From NCBI RefSeq assembly GCF_964204645.1, contig NC_134028.1, positions 9,403,001-9,467,000 on the forward strand: 64,000 nucleotides of DNA. Reading direction: 5' to 3'. The notes beneath the pieces were generated by a model. That model worked only from the letters and a program-made list of their open reading frames with translations. It ran no database searches and was not told the DNA's origin. A program made the position numbers and the translations under genes. Source of the DNA: Tubulanus polymorphus (lineage: Eukaryota; Nemertea; Palaeonemertea; Tubulaniformes; Tubulanidae). Positions 1-12,400 of the stretch are shown here, one piece after another. Each line of letters starts with the position of its first letter. Positions within the stretch are counted from its first letter, which is position 1.

Positions 1-384
1 ACTAATTACAATAACCCGAACATCTTTTGTGTCTCGGCTATTTTTCTCCTGTGAAGGAAATTATGGTATTGTACTTCTCGTGCGAGGACAGCTTTTTCCC
101 GATACCATTCTATGAGACGTTGTTTGTATAGTCTGTCGTCGATGGAAGTTGCACGAGTCAGTAACATGATATCACACACACACAGGTTTCGTGCATTGAT
201 ATAACCGTCCGTGAAAGATGTTTGGCGGGTTGCGGTAATTATCAAGGGGGTCCGGTTCCTTTTTGCTCAAATGTGGCTGAAGAGCTAGAAATATTAATTT
301 TTTACTCATTAGGCGAAATCGTATTTTAACAATTCGAATAGAATCCGTAATTGCGAAACTCCACGGCAAACTGAGCAAAAATTA

Positions 385-620
385 CACCTTTTTCCTAATC
401 GGCCGGATCATTTCGTAAAATGCAAATAGAAATTGAAATCAGATCATTTACATAATAGCTACCAGTCTTATGGTTGGCTTGATCATGATTTAAAAAAAAG
501 TTGTGTACAGGGTAGATAGGCGGCCGGCTGGGACAACTTTTGAGCTAATCAGGAAGGAGAAACAAGGCATCCACTTTTTAGTCTAACAACTTGATAACTG
601 TTCATAGATAAATGCTTGTT
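385..620 (+). repeat. Interspersed repeat, family E (copy 1)
   Basis: Shares, in order, AATCGGCCGGATCA, GAAATCAGATCATTT, a TATCATGATT-like block, GTACAGGG, CAACTTT, AGAGAAACAAGG and TAGTC/AACA blocks with 18400-18630 in the same orientation. No coding capacity or inverted ends seen; class unknown. Confidence 0.6.
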
Positions 621-647
621 CCCAACGCTAGGACCTCTCTCTATTCA

Positions 648-998
648 TTAATGTATCACATCCTTGTCAAGGGGAAATGTCTTGGGACTACTTAACCGGA
701 TACCGGAGTTGAGCTCAAATTCGACTCTCATCCTCGCACCTTTTCGAATGTATTTTTCCAAAATTTCTAACGACGAGGGGCAAACCAGCTTGCCGTCTGT
801 TCTATCCATTCCTTTTCGACAGACGCCGTTCAGTATTCCTAGATCTACCAAGCGTTCCCAAGGTTGGATGTCAACAACACTGTAAAAATTGGTATCACGT
901 CGGTCAGTCCAGGTTTGGCCATGACGAAGCATCGAGTCAGCGTCGTGACCAATACTTCGATCTTTGTTGCACATTAACGACTTCATCTGTAAATTCAT
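648..998 (-). other. Candidate exon or old coding remnant, 116 codons
   Basis: An ATG-to-stop minus-strand frame of 116 codons with mixed, protein-like composition, including RTDGKLVCPSSLEILEKYIR. A pyrimidine-poor ACACAG lies directly before the ATG, a weak acceptor-like context. Another minus-strand frame lies at 1091-1345 in a different phase. No family recognised and no promoter or poly(A) context. Chance remains likely. Confidence 0.15.
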
Positions 999-999
999 C

Positions 1000-3900
1000 T
1001 GTGTCCCAAAGTGTCAGTGGTTGGTTACTGGTGATATCTGGGAATAATCGTTTTGACACGACACGTCGTCAGTTATCGTCTGAAATTCAATCAATCGGCA
1101 ACAATGGCGACAGTTACACCTCGTTCCATTGTCTTATAACGATAATCGATTTGACACGTGACCACCTGGTGTAATAATATTTTCACGTCTGCAATATGGC
1201 AGATTCGGCGTATTTGATTCACGATGGAAATTTCCGAAAAATTGCTGAATAGTACGTCGTACGTTACTTTTATTTGAAAAATAATGTCGTTCGGTCGGCT
1301 GAACATTTCAGAATGAGACCCCCAGGCATATGCCCATGGCATCAAAAATTATCGCGACACCTATACCCTTAGCAACCGTCTGTGGATTTAATGAATCAGG
1401 GCATAATCAGTTGGTAGATAAGCCGTGTTAACCTGATTGAGAATAAGTAAAACGAGATGGATAGTATTTCACAGGTTAACTTTGTTTATTTGAAGTACCG
1501 TCTTTCGTTACTGGTATAGTAGCTTCATCGGGTGAATGATGAAGCTACCATAGACATTGGAAGCGAAAGCTCGTACTAAACAAGTCAACTTATTAAGTAC
1601 TATTCCGTCTGCTAGTCTTCAATCCACGCTGTATGCACTGGATCTTCAAGCTTTTGAATTCGGATGTTTGGAAAAGCGGTTTTCCAACTCAAAGGAGAAT
1701 ATAGTTTGAAAGAAATGGTCGAGATGGCCCTAACTGGATATATGGTGGTGGATCTTCGCTTTATTTAAGTGGAATCTGCAATTGCCACAGCGTCGGTTCC
1801 CCATTTCCTAAAAAAATGATAATATTAAGAGGATCTATTGACGCAGACATCTATTCTGGAAGGGAAGTAGTACACAGCAACTGAAGCACTTCGCTTGGCT
1901 TTGCTGTTGCCTTTCATATATTCGTGTTTCGTCAAAAGAAAAGATATCCAAGCATCAATTCACGGGGGAACGCAACGACTTGGATTAACTACAATTTCAT
2001 GGTGATTATATTTCATACAAGTTGATTCCTCGCGCGATGAGAGGTCGTCTCGTATTTTGTCGACTACAGCTCAGCCTTCTGCTATAATGCGTTGTCCTGC
2101 AAGGAGCAGCACTCTCACGGGATGCATCGCTATACTGCGACTGTATTGTCATTCGTATAAAACCATATTAATCAAAGAGAATATTTTGGAGAAACTCAAA
2201 ACATCCCATGAGGTGTTTGTCTAGTTGTATCATATCTCTGAGCTCGTTAGATTTTTCATTAAATACTCTGTCAATATGAGACGCAGTGCGGTTTGCTATT
2301 TACCTGTGAATATTCAAATAGACAATCAACTATTGTACTTCACTGATGAGTCAAAAAGTAAAACTGATACTTTACACACATTCCCTGTAGACATTAAGCG
2401 CCACTGAGATGTTCATTGTATCAAAAAGGACAGGGAAACATTTTCAACGTTTGCTCATCTTCTGTAGACACCGCAGATCTCCAGTTCACTATCTACACAT
2501 TTCTGTCGAAGGGAATAGTGTAGTGTTCGTTTTTAATGTAGCCGTTTTCATGATACCGACATGATTGATAGAGACCCAACATGAGTGAAATCCATGTTTA
2601 GTCGTATCTTGAATAGGATAATTTGTGTGCCTTAAATCAACTTCAGATATCGCTTTTTACAATATCATCATCACTCTCTATATTGAACGCTTCAACAAAT
2701 ACCTTACTTGTTATAAGGTTTATTCAAATGTGGAAATTAATAGATTAGATGTTTCATTGGATTAAACTTCAATGAGGATATCACAAATCCTTTCCGATGT
2801 TTTAATGGAATTCGGATATTACCAATAGTAATAATGTGGTAGTTTTTTTACCTTGTAACTTGAATTTGACACTCAAAAAATGTGAAATTCGTTTCCGCCC
2901 TAATTACGAAACCACATTTAACCAGTTATTGATATTTCCAGCCTGGAACCAGGGCGATCCATCTAATCCCCTCCTTGTTTCGACTAAACGACATCTTTCA
3001 CTGCACTCCTGCATACAATGCGAAACTGCGTGGATTGCTTAGACTAAACGATGCCTTTCACTGATCCTCCGCCGCTATCAGCTAAAACATCAGGACCGCC
3101 TTTAAATGCTTCATTGCCGATTCATAACTGCAAATCTACTTAGGCGATTAATGGTGCGAAGTAGTCGAGCGAAGATTTCCCAACTCGGATGAGATTTAAC
3201 GCAATTTAAGAAGCACACAGTTGACACCTACCTCAGGTACTTGGGATGATAAATCAGCATTACAGTAAAACATTAATGGTTGTTTCCATTCTGCATGTTT
3301 CACTGAGTAATGGCTCAAATGCTTTACTTTCATACTCATTACAACGGAATATGGGTTGTGATTTTGCTGTAATAGATCATCAGTATTACTGAACGCAATA
3401 ACCCGATTAGTAGTTAGGAGTCGATGTATGTTGGAATGGATATTCATATCAAGGTGTTCCTCGGGGACTGGATAACAGTCTAGCCTGCAGCCCGTGCCTG
3501 AATACATATCTGAATCATTACTTTCAATTTTAAAACCACTACATGTAGAATACTTATGTTTGGTAGGTTTCGTGTTTAGATATCAGTTATTATTGATCTG
3601 ATGGCCGCAATTTCAGAAAGAAATCGGGAAGTACGTATTTGGTAGGATAGCCGCGTCACCTCCGTCAGGACCGTATAGACCTACGCGAAGTACTTCCTAG
3701 ACCCTACCCACGATGGCCATTTTCAAATATTTTTGACAAAATCACAAATACACATTAGGAATGTTTAAATACTACACAGGATACTATTGCATCAACGATG
3801 AATTTTTTGTGGAAATCGTCATCGTCTATTGGAGTGGTGCCACCCACGCTACGACAGGCTGATGTGGCCCTTCGACATCATATGCTGCACGCGTGGATTG

Positions 3901-5540
3901 TTGGCGGACCATTACCTAAAAGCAACAAAGTAAACCCTCTCGGTTATCGTCCCGACGGTTGCAACAACGTTCCTGTACTTATCTTCAATTTTTTGTAATT
4001 CTCCACACTCGATTTACCACTTCAGACATTTGTTGTTTATGTGACAGCATAATGGGCTTTGATTGGAAGTGGTTGAGAAAGCAAGTAGTGTTCGTAGCCG
4101 AGACATGGCCTGGCCAGCAACAAGCATCACTGGTAGAAAGCACCAGTGATGATATCCAGAACCGAGATCTGGCCTAGCATGCATGGACGTATAAAACTAG
4201 AGTTAGTTTATATGCCGATTGGCTTAGGTAAAGCCCTTCGGTGCAAGCAGAGGGTTGCTGTGAGTCAAACCAGAGCTTTGACTTATGAACTCGCGTGTCG
4301 GCTCTTTTAAATCATACACGCCTATTGAAGCATTCTACGCATATATCGGTGCAGAACTCGTTCCTAAAATGGCCAATTTTGTTAGTAACGAAGAACCCTG
4401 TCTGCATTCCGTGATTACGCTTCGCCGATGAATTATATCTCGCTGCCGCGCAGTTGAGAATCAATGGTTAAATGAACTGCCTTCTAGATCGATATTTGCC
4501 ATTGTAGTTGAGGCAACTAGAGCAATTCTACTCGTCCATGTAGCAGCGTGTATAAGTTAAAAGACACGGCCAATTAATGTCTTATGCATCTTGTAACTGT
4601 TCCTACGTGAGTTTCTTCTTACATTTGCACAAGCTCCTCTTCTTTAATTGCAATAGATACTCAAATACTGTCTGACATCGCCGATCCAGTGCATACATGC
4701 CGCCACCAAAAAGTTTCGATGAGAACTTACGCGCTAGGCAAATGCATGTTAAGGACCCTCAATACGAACGTCCTCATTGCTATCTTTTTACCGAAAGTTA
4801 CTGTTGAAGCTATTTTTCACTTATTTATTTTTATTACTGTGGATGATTCTAATTCGGAATTTATTACGCCCGCCAAAGGGAACGGTTCCAGGTACTGCAA
4901 TAATGATGACCCAGATATATGTATTGTATTATGATTTTTTTTTGCGTTTGCGTCCCGCTGGTGTCGTTAAGGGAGGAAAGTTGAGTCATTTTTCATCAGG
5001 TTTTCCTACATTTGTCGTTGTAATTATTGCGTTATTTCCCTCTAAGGAGCGAAGCAGGTGAAAACGTGAAATTAATAGCCCTGTGTTATGGGTATCAACG
5101 CCAGCAAGCGCTGGTACCTTTTTACACCACGTCATCCATTTCCAACAGAAACACCGTTTAGTGCTGCCATCTTCCGGTGACAAATATCCTTTGTGTTCAT
5201 TTAAAAAGCCACTGGCGCAATCTTTCCTAAACTTGTTAGGAGAAAAATCATGATTATTCTCGTTCAGCTACCAACGAAAGATTCGGCGAGAGGGTCTGCT
5301 AGTTTAAATTCGAATTCAAGAAAATAGGGAAGCTTTATTGAACAAGATTATTAGCAAAGACGCCAATGCACCCGCCTTGCATGGCGCACCACTGATAACA
5401 CTGGCCTGACATTTAGATTTCGTAGGCCAAGTTTTTTTGGTGGCAAGTAATATGTATCAATTGATTGAACTATCGGCAATTTTCTGGATTCTAAACTTAT
5501 TCATTAAAAAGACAGGAGAATTCATCAGATAGAAAAGAAG
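1000..5540. other. No gene recognised
   Basis: AT-rich sequence with short open frames only. The one internal feature seen is a 59-bp-spaced pair, GACTAAACGACATCTTTCAC and GACTAAACGATGCCTTTCAC, at about 2982 and 3041. Confidence 0.5.
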
Positions 5541-5544
5541 TTAT

Positions 5545-5735
5545 GAAATTTAATTAGATACAAAATGAATAACATTATAGGTCTACATTGTTCTTGTTGT
5601 TTTGAAACAACCAATACTGATGACGTAGTGCACACACACTCCATTACTGATCTTCAAATAACGCATATATATAGGTATCAGTGTATAAAAAAAACCTTTT
5701 TGTAACGGCTTCGATGGCGTCACAATTTATGATAA
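5545..5735 (+). repeat. Interspersed repeat, family D (copy 1, 3' part)
   Basis: Carries AATACTGATGACGTAGTGCA, then AAATAACGCATATATATAGG, TATCAGTGTATA and the end block TTTTTGTAACGGCTTCGATG followed by GCGTCA. Same order as copies at 8078 and 24700; the 5' GACCGGCAACCAGTCTAG block is missing. Confidence 0.6.
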
Positions 5736-5739
5736 TTGC

Positions 5740-8070
5740 CTAGTTCTTGTTAAATGACGTAATCATTAATATGTGTACGGCACTTCTTCCCGTGTGATCT
5801 ATCGGATCGTTATCTCGCGAGCATCGCTTTGTGACAGCGTTCGGACAAATGATGCGTCCACGCCAGATGGACGCAATCACGTGTAAGACGGCAGCGTTTG
5901 ACGTCACGGTCGGCTGACCAGACACAATGAATACCTAGTATACGCCTGATGCGTCAAATACAATGACTCGTGACGAATATGGCGGCTCGGTTAATGATGG
6001 TCAATTAGAACAACATTCGATATCGGCGACGAGACCCGATTTTGATTCGTCACCAGAAATAAATTGATCGCCAGTATTTGAAAATGCCGATGTTGCCGGT
6101 CTGCGAATGATTCAAATAGTTTTCAATGAGTCACAAAATCCTGGAGGAAAATATGACTAAAATATCTGGAAATGTCATTGTGAACACAATTCGCGAAAAC
6201 CTAAACAATTCGAACACGTGTGTATTATCCACAGCATCCGAGTATACTAAGAACAGACGATATGCCACTTCCAAGGTCCTTGCATTCAACGATATTTATG
6301 AGCCAACATTAAGCACCTATCTTTATTCCGAATACGATAACCTTTAACATTGATAAATCAAATTGTAATATACCGAATAATATGGTTCAATAAAACAGTT
6401 CAACACAGCTTCCAGACCTGTTATTTTGTGTGAACTCTGCCGTTGTAATATGGGGAAAACGCTATCGTTCAGCCAAGAATCCAGCACAGTGGGCTATATT
6501 TTGTTGTCTCGGGAATTTAGGATAGAAAACAAATGAAGACGATTGAAGGATTTATTGGTGTTCTTTATTCAGTGCGCATAGTCAGATTCTGTCGAAAGGT
6601 CGATACAGTATCGTGATTATGATAAGAGATTTTGGTGGTGAATTGAAAGCTTCCGAGGCAAATAAGACTGAATTCAAAAACACAAATTCAATGTAGACTT
6701 TATCTATACATCGTATGCTGAAACTTAAGTAAACTTCGGAGAAACTATTCGTAATCCTATGCATTTGGTCGATTCAACGTGGATCCATTTGGGACTTTGA
6801 ATTCAATAACCATGGACTTTCAAACGACGAAAGAGTCCATGATTTAACTGATGGGCAATTAGGAGTAAAGTACGTAGGCTTTGTTTCAACCATACACACC
6901 ATTCTCGTATTGACGTGTCGGAAAGTGGCATTTTAGGATCCAATATCACGACGTCGGTATTTTGTGACCCATCACGGCACTCAGGTGTGCCATCGTCGAT
7001 TTTCTAGTAGCGTTTTAACAATTCGGTAACGTATTTATCACGACGGAACTGAGTAGTATAACGATAATGCCCTGATAAAAAAACTGATGTAATTAACCTG
7101 AAAGACAATGGACATCAAACGGTAACCAGTCTACTTGAATATAATCTAATACATGAGTCCGATACTGAGTTACTTTGTACTTGCCGTAATTATCTTGTCT
7201 TTGATTCAGTGAAAAGGTTTACGGAACTATCAGCGTCTAGCACGCTGAAAGTGCCGCCGATATTTCTGAACCTGCTGGGAATTACCTTACCGGTATGAAA
7301 AGATCGTTGATGTAACTTTGATCTGATTGGTCCACATCGATGCTTATACATGACCGTATCCGTGCCTCTGGACAAATACTATAAACCGAGATTTATCTAA
7401 CATCTGGTTGTAATTTGCATTGTTGTGGAAAGAGGAGTTATTGTTCTAAAGACGACCGCCATTGTTTCCTATTGTAATTAACCCGCGCGCGCACCTGCTA
7501 TAATAAGGCGACCCATCTAATGGACGAGTACCCGCGGCGCGTTTTGACTCATCATTTACACGACTCATAATTGCGGGTATTTTTGAATAATAACGAACGC
7601 GTATGGTTGTAAGGTGTTGTTATTATGTGATTGGTGGTCACCTCTCGCATTGTCAGTGCTGCAACTCAGCTGCCTGGCCCCGGGAACATCTAAAGGGCGT
7701 TTGAAATGTGCGACTTCGCAAGTTTCACCCCGTTTGAGATACTTAAGAAAGGACGCTCAAAAGTTGCATGACTCCTGTTCTTGAGAACGGTATGTCTAAT
7801 TGCCTTATCTAAACGAACGCATTTTCCCGATTCTCGCCATAATGCATAGTTTATACATGTATTTCTACATATCAGTTAAATGTGCAGCATTGCGACCAAG
7901 TTGTGCATGAACAGAACTTAAAAGTCTGAAATAAGATAAACAAGAAAACAAAGTTTATTGACACCTTAAAAAATAACACATACAATTGTATAATTTTGTT
8001 GACAATGAATAATATCTTGATATGAAGTATATATTATTGATGATAAATAACGTTATTTTGCATTGGGATA
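5740..8070. other. No gene recognised
   Basis: Apart from the hairpin at 6811 I see only unique AT-rich sequence with a GC-richer stretch at about 7480-7690 (CGCGCGCGCACC near 7484). Confidence 0.5.
6811..6841. other. Short hairpin
   Basis: CATGGACTTTC pairs with GAAAGAGTCCATG across a 7-base loop with a two-base bulge. No flanking T run or other RNA-gene sign. Confidence 0.35.
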
Positions 8071-8077
8071 TATCGAT

Positions 8078-8362
8078 AATTGATTTGAAATGACCGGCAA
8101 CCAGTCTAGCTCATGGGCATTGGTAACGTAGTACACATCCTCTCAAAAATTACCATCAAAATTTATCATGAATAAAATAAGAGTAATGGAATATATTCTA
8201 TCACAAGATCAATGCCAAAATTCATAATCATAATGGTAATTTTCGCCGATATTGATGACGCAGTGCACATCGACTCACACAGAACCTCTTAATTAACGCA
8301 TACTAGGTATCAACGTATATAGATATTATTTTTGTAACGGTTTTTACGGCGTCAAAAAAAAA
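8078..8362 (+). repeat. Interspersed repeat, family D (copy 2)
   Basis: Fullest copy with the one at 24700. Starts near TGACCGGCAACCAGTCTAGC, continues through AATATTGATGACGCAGTGCA and CATCGACTCAC, then TTAATTAACGCATACTAGGT, and ends TTTGTAACGGTTTTTACGGC followed by GTCA. It is about 280 bp with no inverted ends, so it looks more like a SINE-like or unclassified retroposon than a MITE. Confidence 0.65.
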
Positions 8363-8713
8363 CCGCGACGTCGATGAATTGAAGTCTGAATACGAGTCGT
8401 ATTATTAAGTTTTAATGATCGAAGGTTTGGAGCTGCGGTATGAGGAAATGACAATGTCATGCTTAGATAAACACGATAATGGAAATATCATTTTTAACAC
8501 TCACCTTTGTACTCGTGTGTGAGATTGCTGCTGGAAGACAAAGGCATGCTTGTGCGTCATACCTAGCTTGCTTTCAATTAAGGAAACATCTGTTCAGAAC
8601 TATCGAATTCAAATTCGTTTTCACCGATTAAACTTTCGATTGAAAAATCAAAGGTTAAGTAGTTTCGCACGAGGGCGCGTGACAGGACTACAATCGCCGC
8701 AAAAGATAGTGTT

Positions 8714-8795
8714 CGACGAGGATGGGATTCGCACCCACGCGGGAAGAACCCAATGGATTAGCAGTCCATCGCCTTAACCACTCGGCCACCTCGTC
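8714..8795 (-). tRNA. tRNA-Ser (GCU), decaying copy or pseudogene
   Basis: A second 82-nt tRNA-Ser(GCU) on the minus strand, almost identical to the copy at 17461-17542. The acceptor stem, D arm, anticodon stem and GCT anticodon are unchanged. Three bases differ. The T loop reads TGCGAAT instead of TTCGAAT, which removes the nearly universal T55 (pseudouridine site) and damages the B box (GGTGCGAATCC). Two changes in the variable arm turn GGGC/GCCC into GGGT/TCCC and lose one base pair. A TTTT run lies within about 15 bases of the 3' end. The T55 loss should weaken TFIIIC binding and tRNA folding, so I read it as a recent pseudogene, although weak transcription remains possible. Confidence 0.85.
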
Positions 8796-9228
8796 ACATA
8801 TGACACCAACGAATCCTGCTGAAATTCAAATGTTCCCTTAAGTTGTTGATTCGGAATTAATTCAAACACAACTGGGTATTATATCAGCGCAAAGGTCTTC
8901 TTATCGATTGGCTTCGTATATATGTAGCCAGGTTACTGGTCTATTAGGTATATAATATATATGTGGGCTATTGTATGAGGGGTGGGCACAGGCCTGTGCT
9001 GAGTGGAGGGCGGGTTCGGGGGGTAAAACGGATCCCCTAAGAAGTGCCCTTCGCGAAGTCAGTTTCAAGAAAATTCGGTTTTGCAAATTTGGGTACAATT
9101 ATTGTCATGAGTTTTTTTAAATAAAAAGTTATCCATTCTCAAACGATCTATTCGAGTAAAATCGTTTTTTGTTTATGTTATAAATATTAAGGTTATAAAA
9201 AGATTCAAATTCAAGACCTCTTTCGAGT

Positions 9229-9286
9229 GTGTCCTTTTTCACAGTGGAAAGGTGCCCTTTTCTTGAAATAGAACTGCCCTGAATAT
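9229..9286 (+). repeat. TTTTCACxGTGAAAAGGTGCCC repeat (copy 1)
   Basis: TTTTTCACAGTGGAAAGGTG, CCCTTTTCTTGAAATAGAAC and TGCCCT are shared with 41703-41812. Confidence 0.5.
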
Positions 9287-9369
9287 AAAAATGTACACAA
9301 TTCCATCTGTGTGGGTCGATGAATTTCGAGTGGATGTTTCATATGTCATCGATATTGTGGCTAACCCGA

Positions 9370-9402
9370 ATAGACTGGTTGCCGATCAATTCAATTCAAT
9401 TC
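9370..9402 (-). repeat. Family D, isolated 5' end
   Basis: AGACTGGTTGCCGATCAATT is the complement of AATTGATCGGCAACCAGTCT, the start of family D, next to a short (TTGAA)n tract. The rest of the element is absent. Confidence 0.35.
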
Positions 9403-9979
9403 ACGATATATTCAAATTCGAAATAGCTTTTTTTCTCCTTTAGAAATTATATCACACTATTATTGTCGACAACATTTGGCAATATTTTGTGAACTATGAA
9501 ATTACGCCAAAGGGGTTTCAAAAAAGAAGTGTTATTTTCATCTTGTGGTTTTCAGCTAATCTCGGACAACTGAAGCGTATTGCCATTTCTTGGCAAAGTG
9601 ATGCGTAGCTTCACTAAAAGGCATTTTACATTCGGTTGGCTACAATTCATTTATTCTTACCGTTCAAGTGTGTTGTCGAACAATTTCTCTGACCAAACAT
9701 ACAAGAAGATTCAGTGGAAGCTGCCAGTGGATGTTTGCGTATAGTTGCTCTCCCGTCAATCTCACCAGATGACGCAATGATACGGTTACATGGGACTTGG
9801 AGTTACGAAATTGCGCCAAATATAGTTTTTTATTGGACGTTTTAGGGTAACATGGCCTACCGTGGGGCAAAATATGACCCCATTGGCTTTAGAGGGACAG
9901 ATTAATGATTTTGTCTAGTTCATTTCATCTTAGTTTTGGATATCATAAATCTGTAAGTTTTGACGAAATCTTCGTCTGA

Positions 9980-10200
9980 CGGCAGAGCAGTATCCAGGCA
10001 ATAATGTCAGAGGTAAAATACCAGCAGGAAATATGCAGAGTTGTGTTTGCAGAAGTGGATGTGAGAAACATTGGATATGATATCGTTATTTATACTAGAT
10101 GGTACACACTATGATTTTACATATTGAATGCAGTTTAGATAACCTATAACATAACATATTATTAGCGTTAATTATCAATTTGATTTAGATATATTCTAGA
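9980..10200 (+). repeat. Partial copy of the GCCAGAGGTAAAAAT element
   Basis: TCCAGGCAATAATGTCAGAG and the following units match the array beginning at 10825, and the sequence then runs on through a shared segment (around 10065-10140: ATTGGATATGATATCGTTAT and CATATTGAATGCAGTTTAGA) homologous to about 10955-11020. It is a direct, diverged duplicate of the left part of the larger element downstream. Confidence 0.5.
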
Positions 10201-10740
10201 TTAATGAAAATTATAAAGTGAATGGCCAGTGATATACTTACTTCAATGCAGTCATTGATTGTCTTTTACAATATATATTGCGGCTGATTGTAGATAAAAA
10301 GTCAGAAATCGACACAAAAGTTGAATGTTAAATCAACAGTCATTTCTTATCTCAAAACAGTCATTGCGTATCACTAATGATGGATCAAAAATTGTTGTGG
10401 AAGAAAACGCATAAGTTTGAGAAGTTTCTCGCTAGCTAGTTTGTGGTAAATCTTTGTATCAAATATGCAATCAAATGGTTGGTTAAGGAGAAGATCTGAC
10501 ACACTATTGAAATTCATTAAATCAAAAGTTTTGTTACATGCAGCCAGTAAATTGAGATTCTTTTTGCGTTGTTATGAAAAATTATTCAAATTTTCACTGA
10601 CCACCACGTTGCTGTGAAAGCAAACCCATTTTTGTTTATCGCGTTTGTCAATATTTTTACCTCTAGTAACGCCAGTTGCATAGTCACGGCTTAGACCGAA
10701 AACCAGTCTAATACCAACTTAGTTCTACAGCCAATCTAAC

Positions 10741-10812
10741 AAATTGAGACCCGTCTTAAGATTTTAGACCACTGTGGGACTCAAGTTACGAGTGTGCAAC
10801 CAGCCCCTGGCA
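10741..10812 (+). repeat. Short interspersed repeat (pair with 23595)
   Basis: GAGACCCGTCTTAAGATTTT and GGACTCAAGTTACGAGTGTG followed by CAACCAGCCCCTGG align with 23595-23655. Short and diverged. Confidence 0.35.
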
Positions 10813-10824
10813 TTCATCTATGAA

Positions 10825-11700
10825 TCCAGGTAATAATGCCAGAAGTAAAATTCCAGAGGTAAAAATGCCAGAGGATAATCACACCATAAGTAAATATGCC
10901 AAAGGTAAAACTCCCAGAAAGAAATATGAGAAAAATTAAGCGAAGAATTTATTAACATTGGACCTGATATTCTTATTTACACTAGATTTTACGTAATGAA
11001 TGCACAGTTTAGATATACCGTGCATTACAAATTCCTATGATTATAAACATTTAAAAAATGAACGACAAATTTATAAGATAAAAAAAATCACAAATTTATA
11101 TAACAAAGTCTGACACAAGCAAGAAATTCATTAAAATTATTGATATTCTTATTCGCTCGAGATGATATTGAGATGCAACATATTCTTAGATCATTGGAAG
11201 TTAAAAAATTAATGCACATATTCTTACATAATCGAAATAAAAATACGAACATAGTCATGATATATAACACATTTAACCAAATTAATGAACATTAACAAAT
11301 GAATGCACTGAGTTTACATATTGAATGCACAGTTCATATAAAGCATATTTCTATGTATAATAATAGGTATGATAATTAAAATCAAAAACTTTTCGACAAG
11401 TTAGTTTGCTGTAATTCATTACTTCCAAGCAACAATTCGATGAAAAGTTTTGAAGTTTTGATACACTTGTTTCTTATAATCATTGAATCAATTTAACCTT
11501 CTGGCATGATTTCCTCTGGCATTTTTACCTGTGGCATTTTTACACCCCTGGCATTTTTACCTCTGGAATTTTTACTTCTGGCATTATTACCTACGGCATT
11601 TTTACCTATGGTAATATTACCGTGTACCTTTATCTATGGCCTTTTCTTACCTCTTGCATTCATTTTTACCTATGGCATTACCTCTGGTATCATTGCCATG
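10825..11700. mobile_element. Foldback-like element with tandem-unit arms
   Basis: The left arm (10825-10930) is a degenerate tandem array of about 15 bp on the motif GCCAGAGGTAAAAAT. The right arm (11496-11700) is the same array inverted, TTTTTACCTCTGGCA, with about 13 units. The roughly 570 bp between them is very AT-rich and has internal repeats with GAATGCACAGTTTAGATATA-like pieces. No transposase is visible. Arms of short tandem repeats in inverted orientation suggest a foldback architecture. The exact termini and target duplication were not found, so the limits are approximate. Confidence 0.6.
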
Positions 11701-12026
11701 TAGGCCTATCGGCCGAGCATCGTACTGGAAATTCCTGAGGACATTAGAATACAATAGAAATGCGTAATGATATTTGCTTGTCCATATCCACAACTCTGTT
11801 ACATCATAGCGATTGTATTCAAGTAACTCCACAAGTCTCATTTTCACTTATAAATACACATTGTTCATTCATCATATACAAACCACTAATTGTAATCATA
11901 CACTATGTAGTAATTCAATACAATCAAATAACATCTGACATCGATCTATTCTTCCGATGTCGGTTGCTACCAACAATTAAAGATATACAATATCCCGTCA
12001 TCCGATTTACGTACGTACGTCGTAAT

Positions 12027-12139
12027 ACCCTGGATACAGTTCCACATTTCTGAGTTAACTCTGAGTTGAAATCAGTTCATTTCAATGTTTTAACCCCCGA
12101 ATCAAATTTTAACTCACAACTGTGGAACTGGATCCTGGA
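12027..12139. mobile_element. Hairpin MITE, CAGTTCCACA family (copy 1)
   Basis: Left end ACCCTGGATACAGTTCCACA followed by TTTCTGAGTTAACT; right end, read inward, CCAGGATCCAGTTCCACAG followed by TTGTGAGTTAAAATTT. About 35 bp of inverted repeat around a short AT-rich centre. Related ends occur at 13698 and 63384. Confidence 0.65.
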
Positions 12140-12302
12140 AGAGACAACAAAACGAATTCCTACGGGAGTATGAGATGATGTAGTAATCCTGACATTCTTT
12201 AAGTTAAAACGCCTTACTTTTTACGCTTAAAATGTCTCTAATTATCCATGGACACTGGCTAGGACTCGCTTTACTTTCAGAATGCTGCAATATAAATCGG
12301 TA

Positions 12303-12400
12303 CACGGTAAAAATGTCCAGGGAAAAAATGTCACCGGAAAAAAAATTTCCAGGAAAATATCCCCGGGAAAAAAAATCGCCTAGGGAGAAATGTCCCAGTC
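12303..12400 (+). repeat. Tandem array, about 17-bp units (GTCCAGGGAAAAAAT)
   Basis: About six degenerate units of the form CC-(1-4 bases)-GGGAAAAA(A)-ATGTC follow each other. The pattern of a CC/GG core plus an A run parallels the GCCAGAGGTAAAAAT arms about 600 bp upstream, which suggests a related single foldback arm. The opposite arm was not seen. Confidence 0.5.

Larger units (their letters stand above)
8800..9970. other. No gene recognised
   Basis: Holds a G-rich repeat-like piece at 8985-9060, the small repeat at 9229 and a family D end at 9370; otherwise nothing. Confidence 0.45.

Noticed and set aside
1195-1252. Short plus-strand frame beginning ATGGCAGATTCGGCG
   Set aside because: Only 18 codons, no homology and no supporting splice context.
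10825-11700. Regularly spaced short repeats that might suggest a CRISPR array
   Set aside because: Units are about 15 bp, degenerate, without constant-length unique spacers and occur as inverted arms; the context is eukaryotic.
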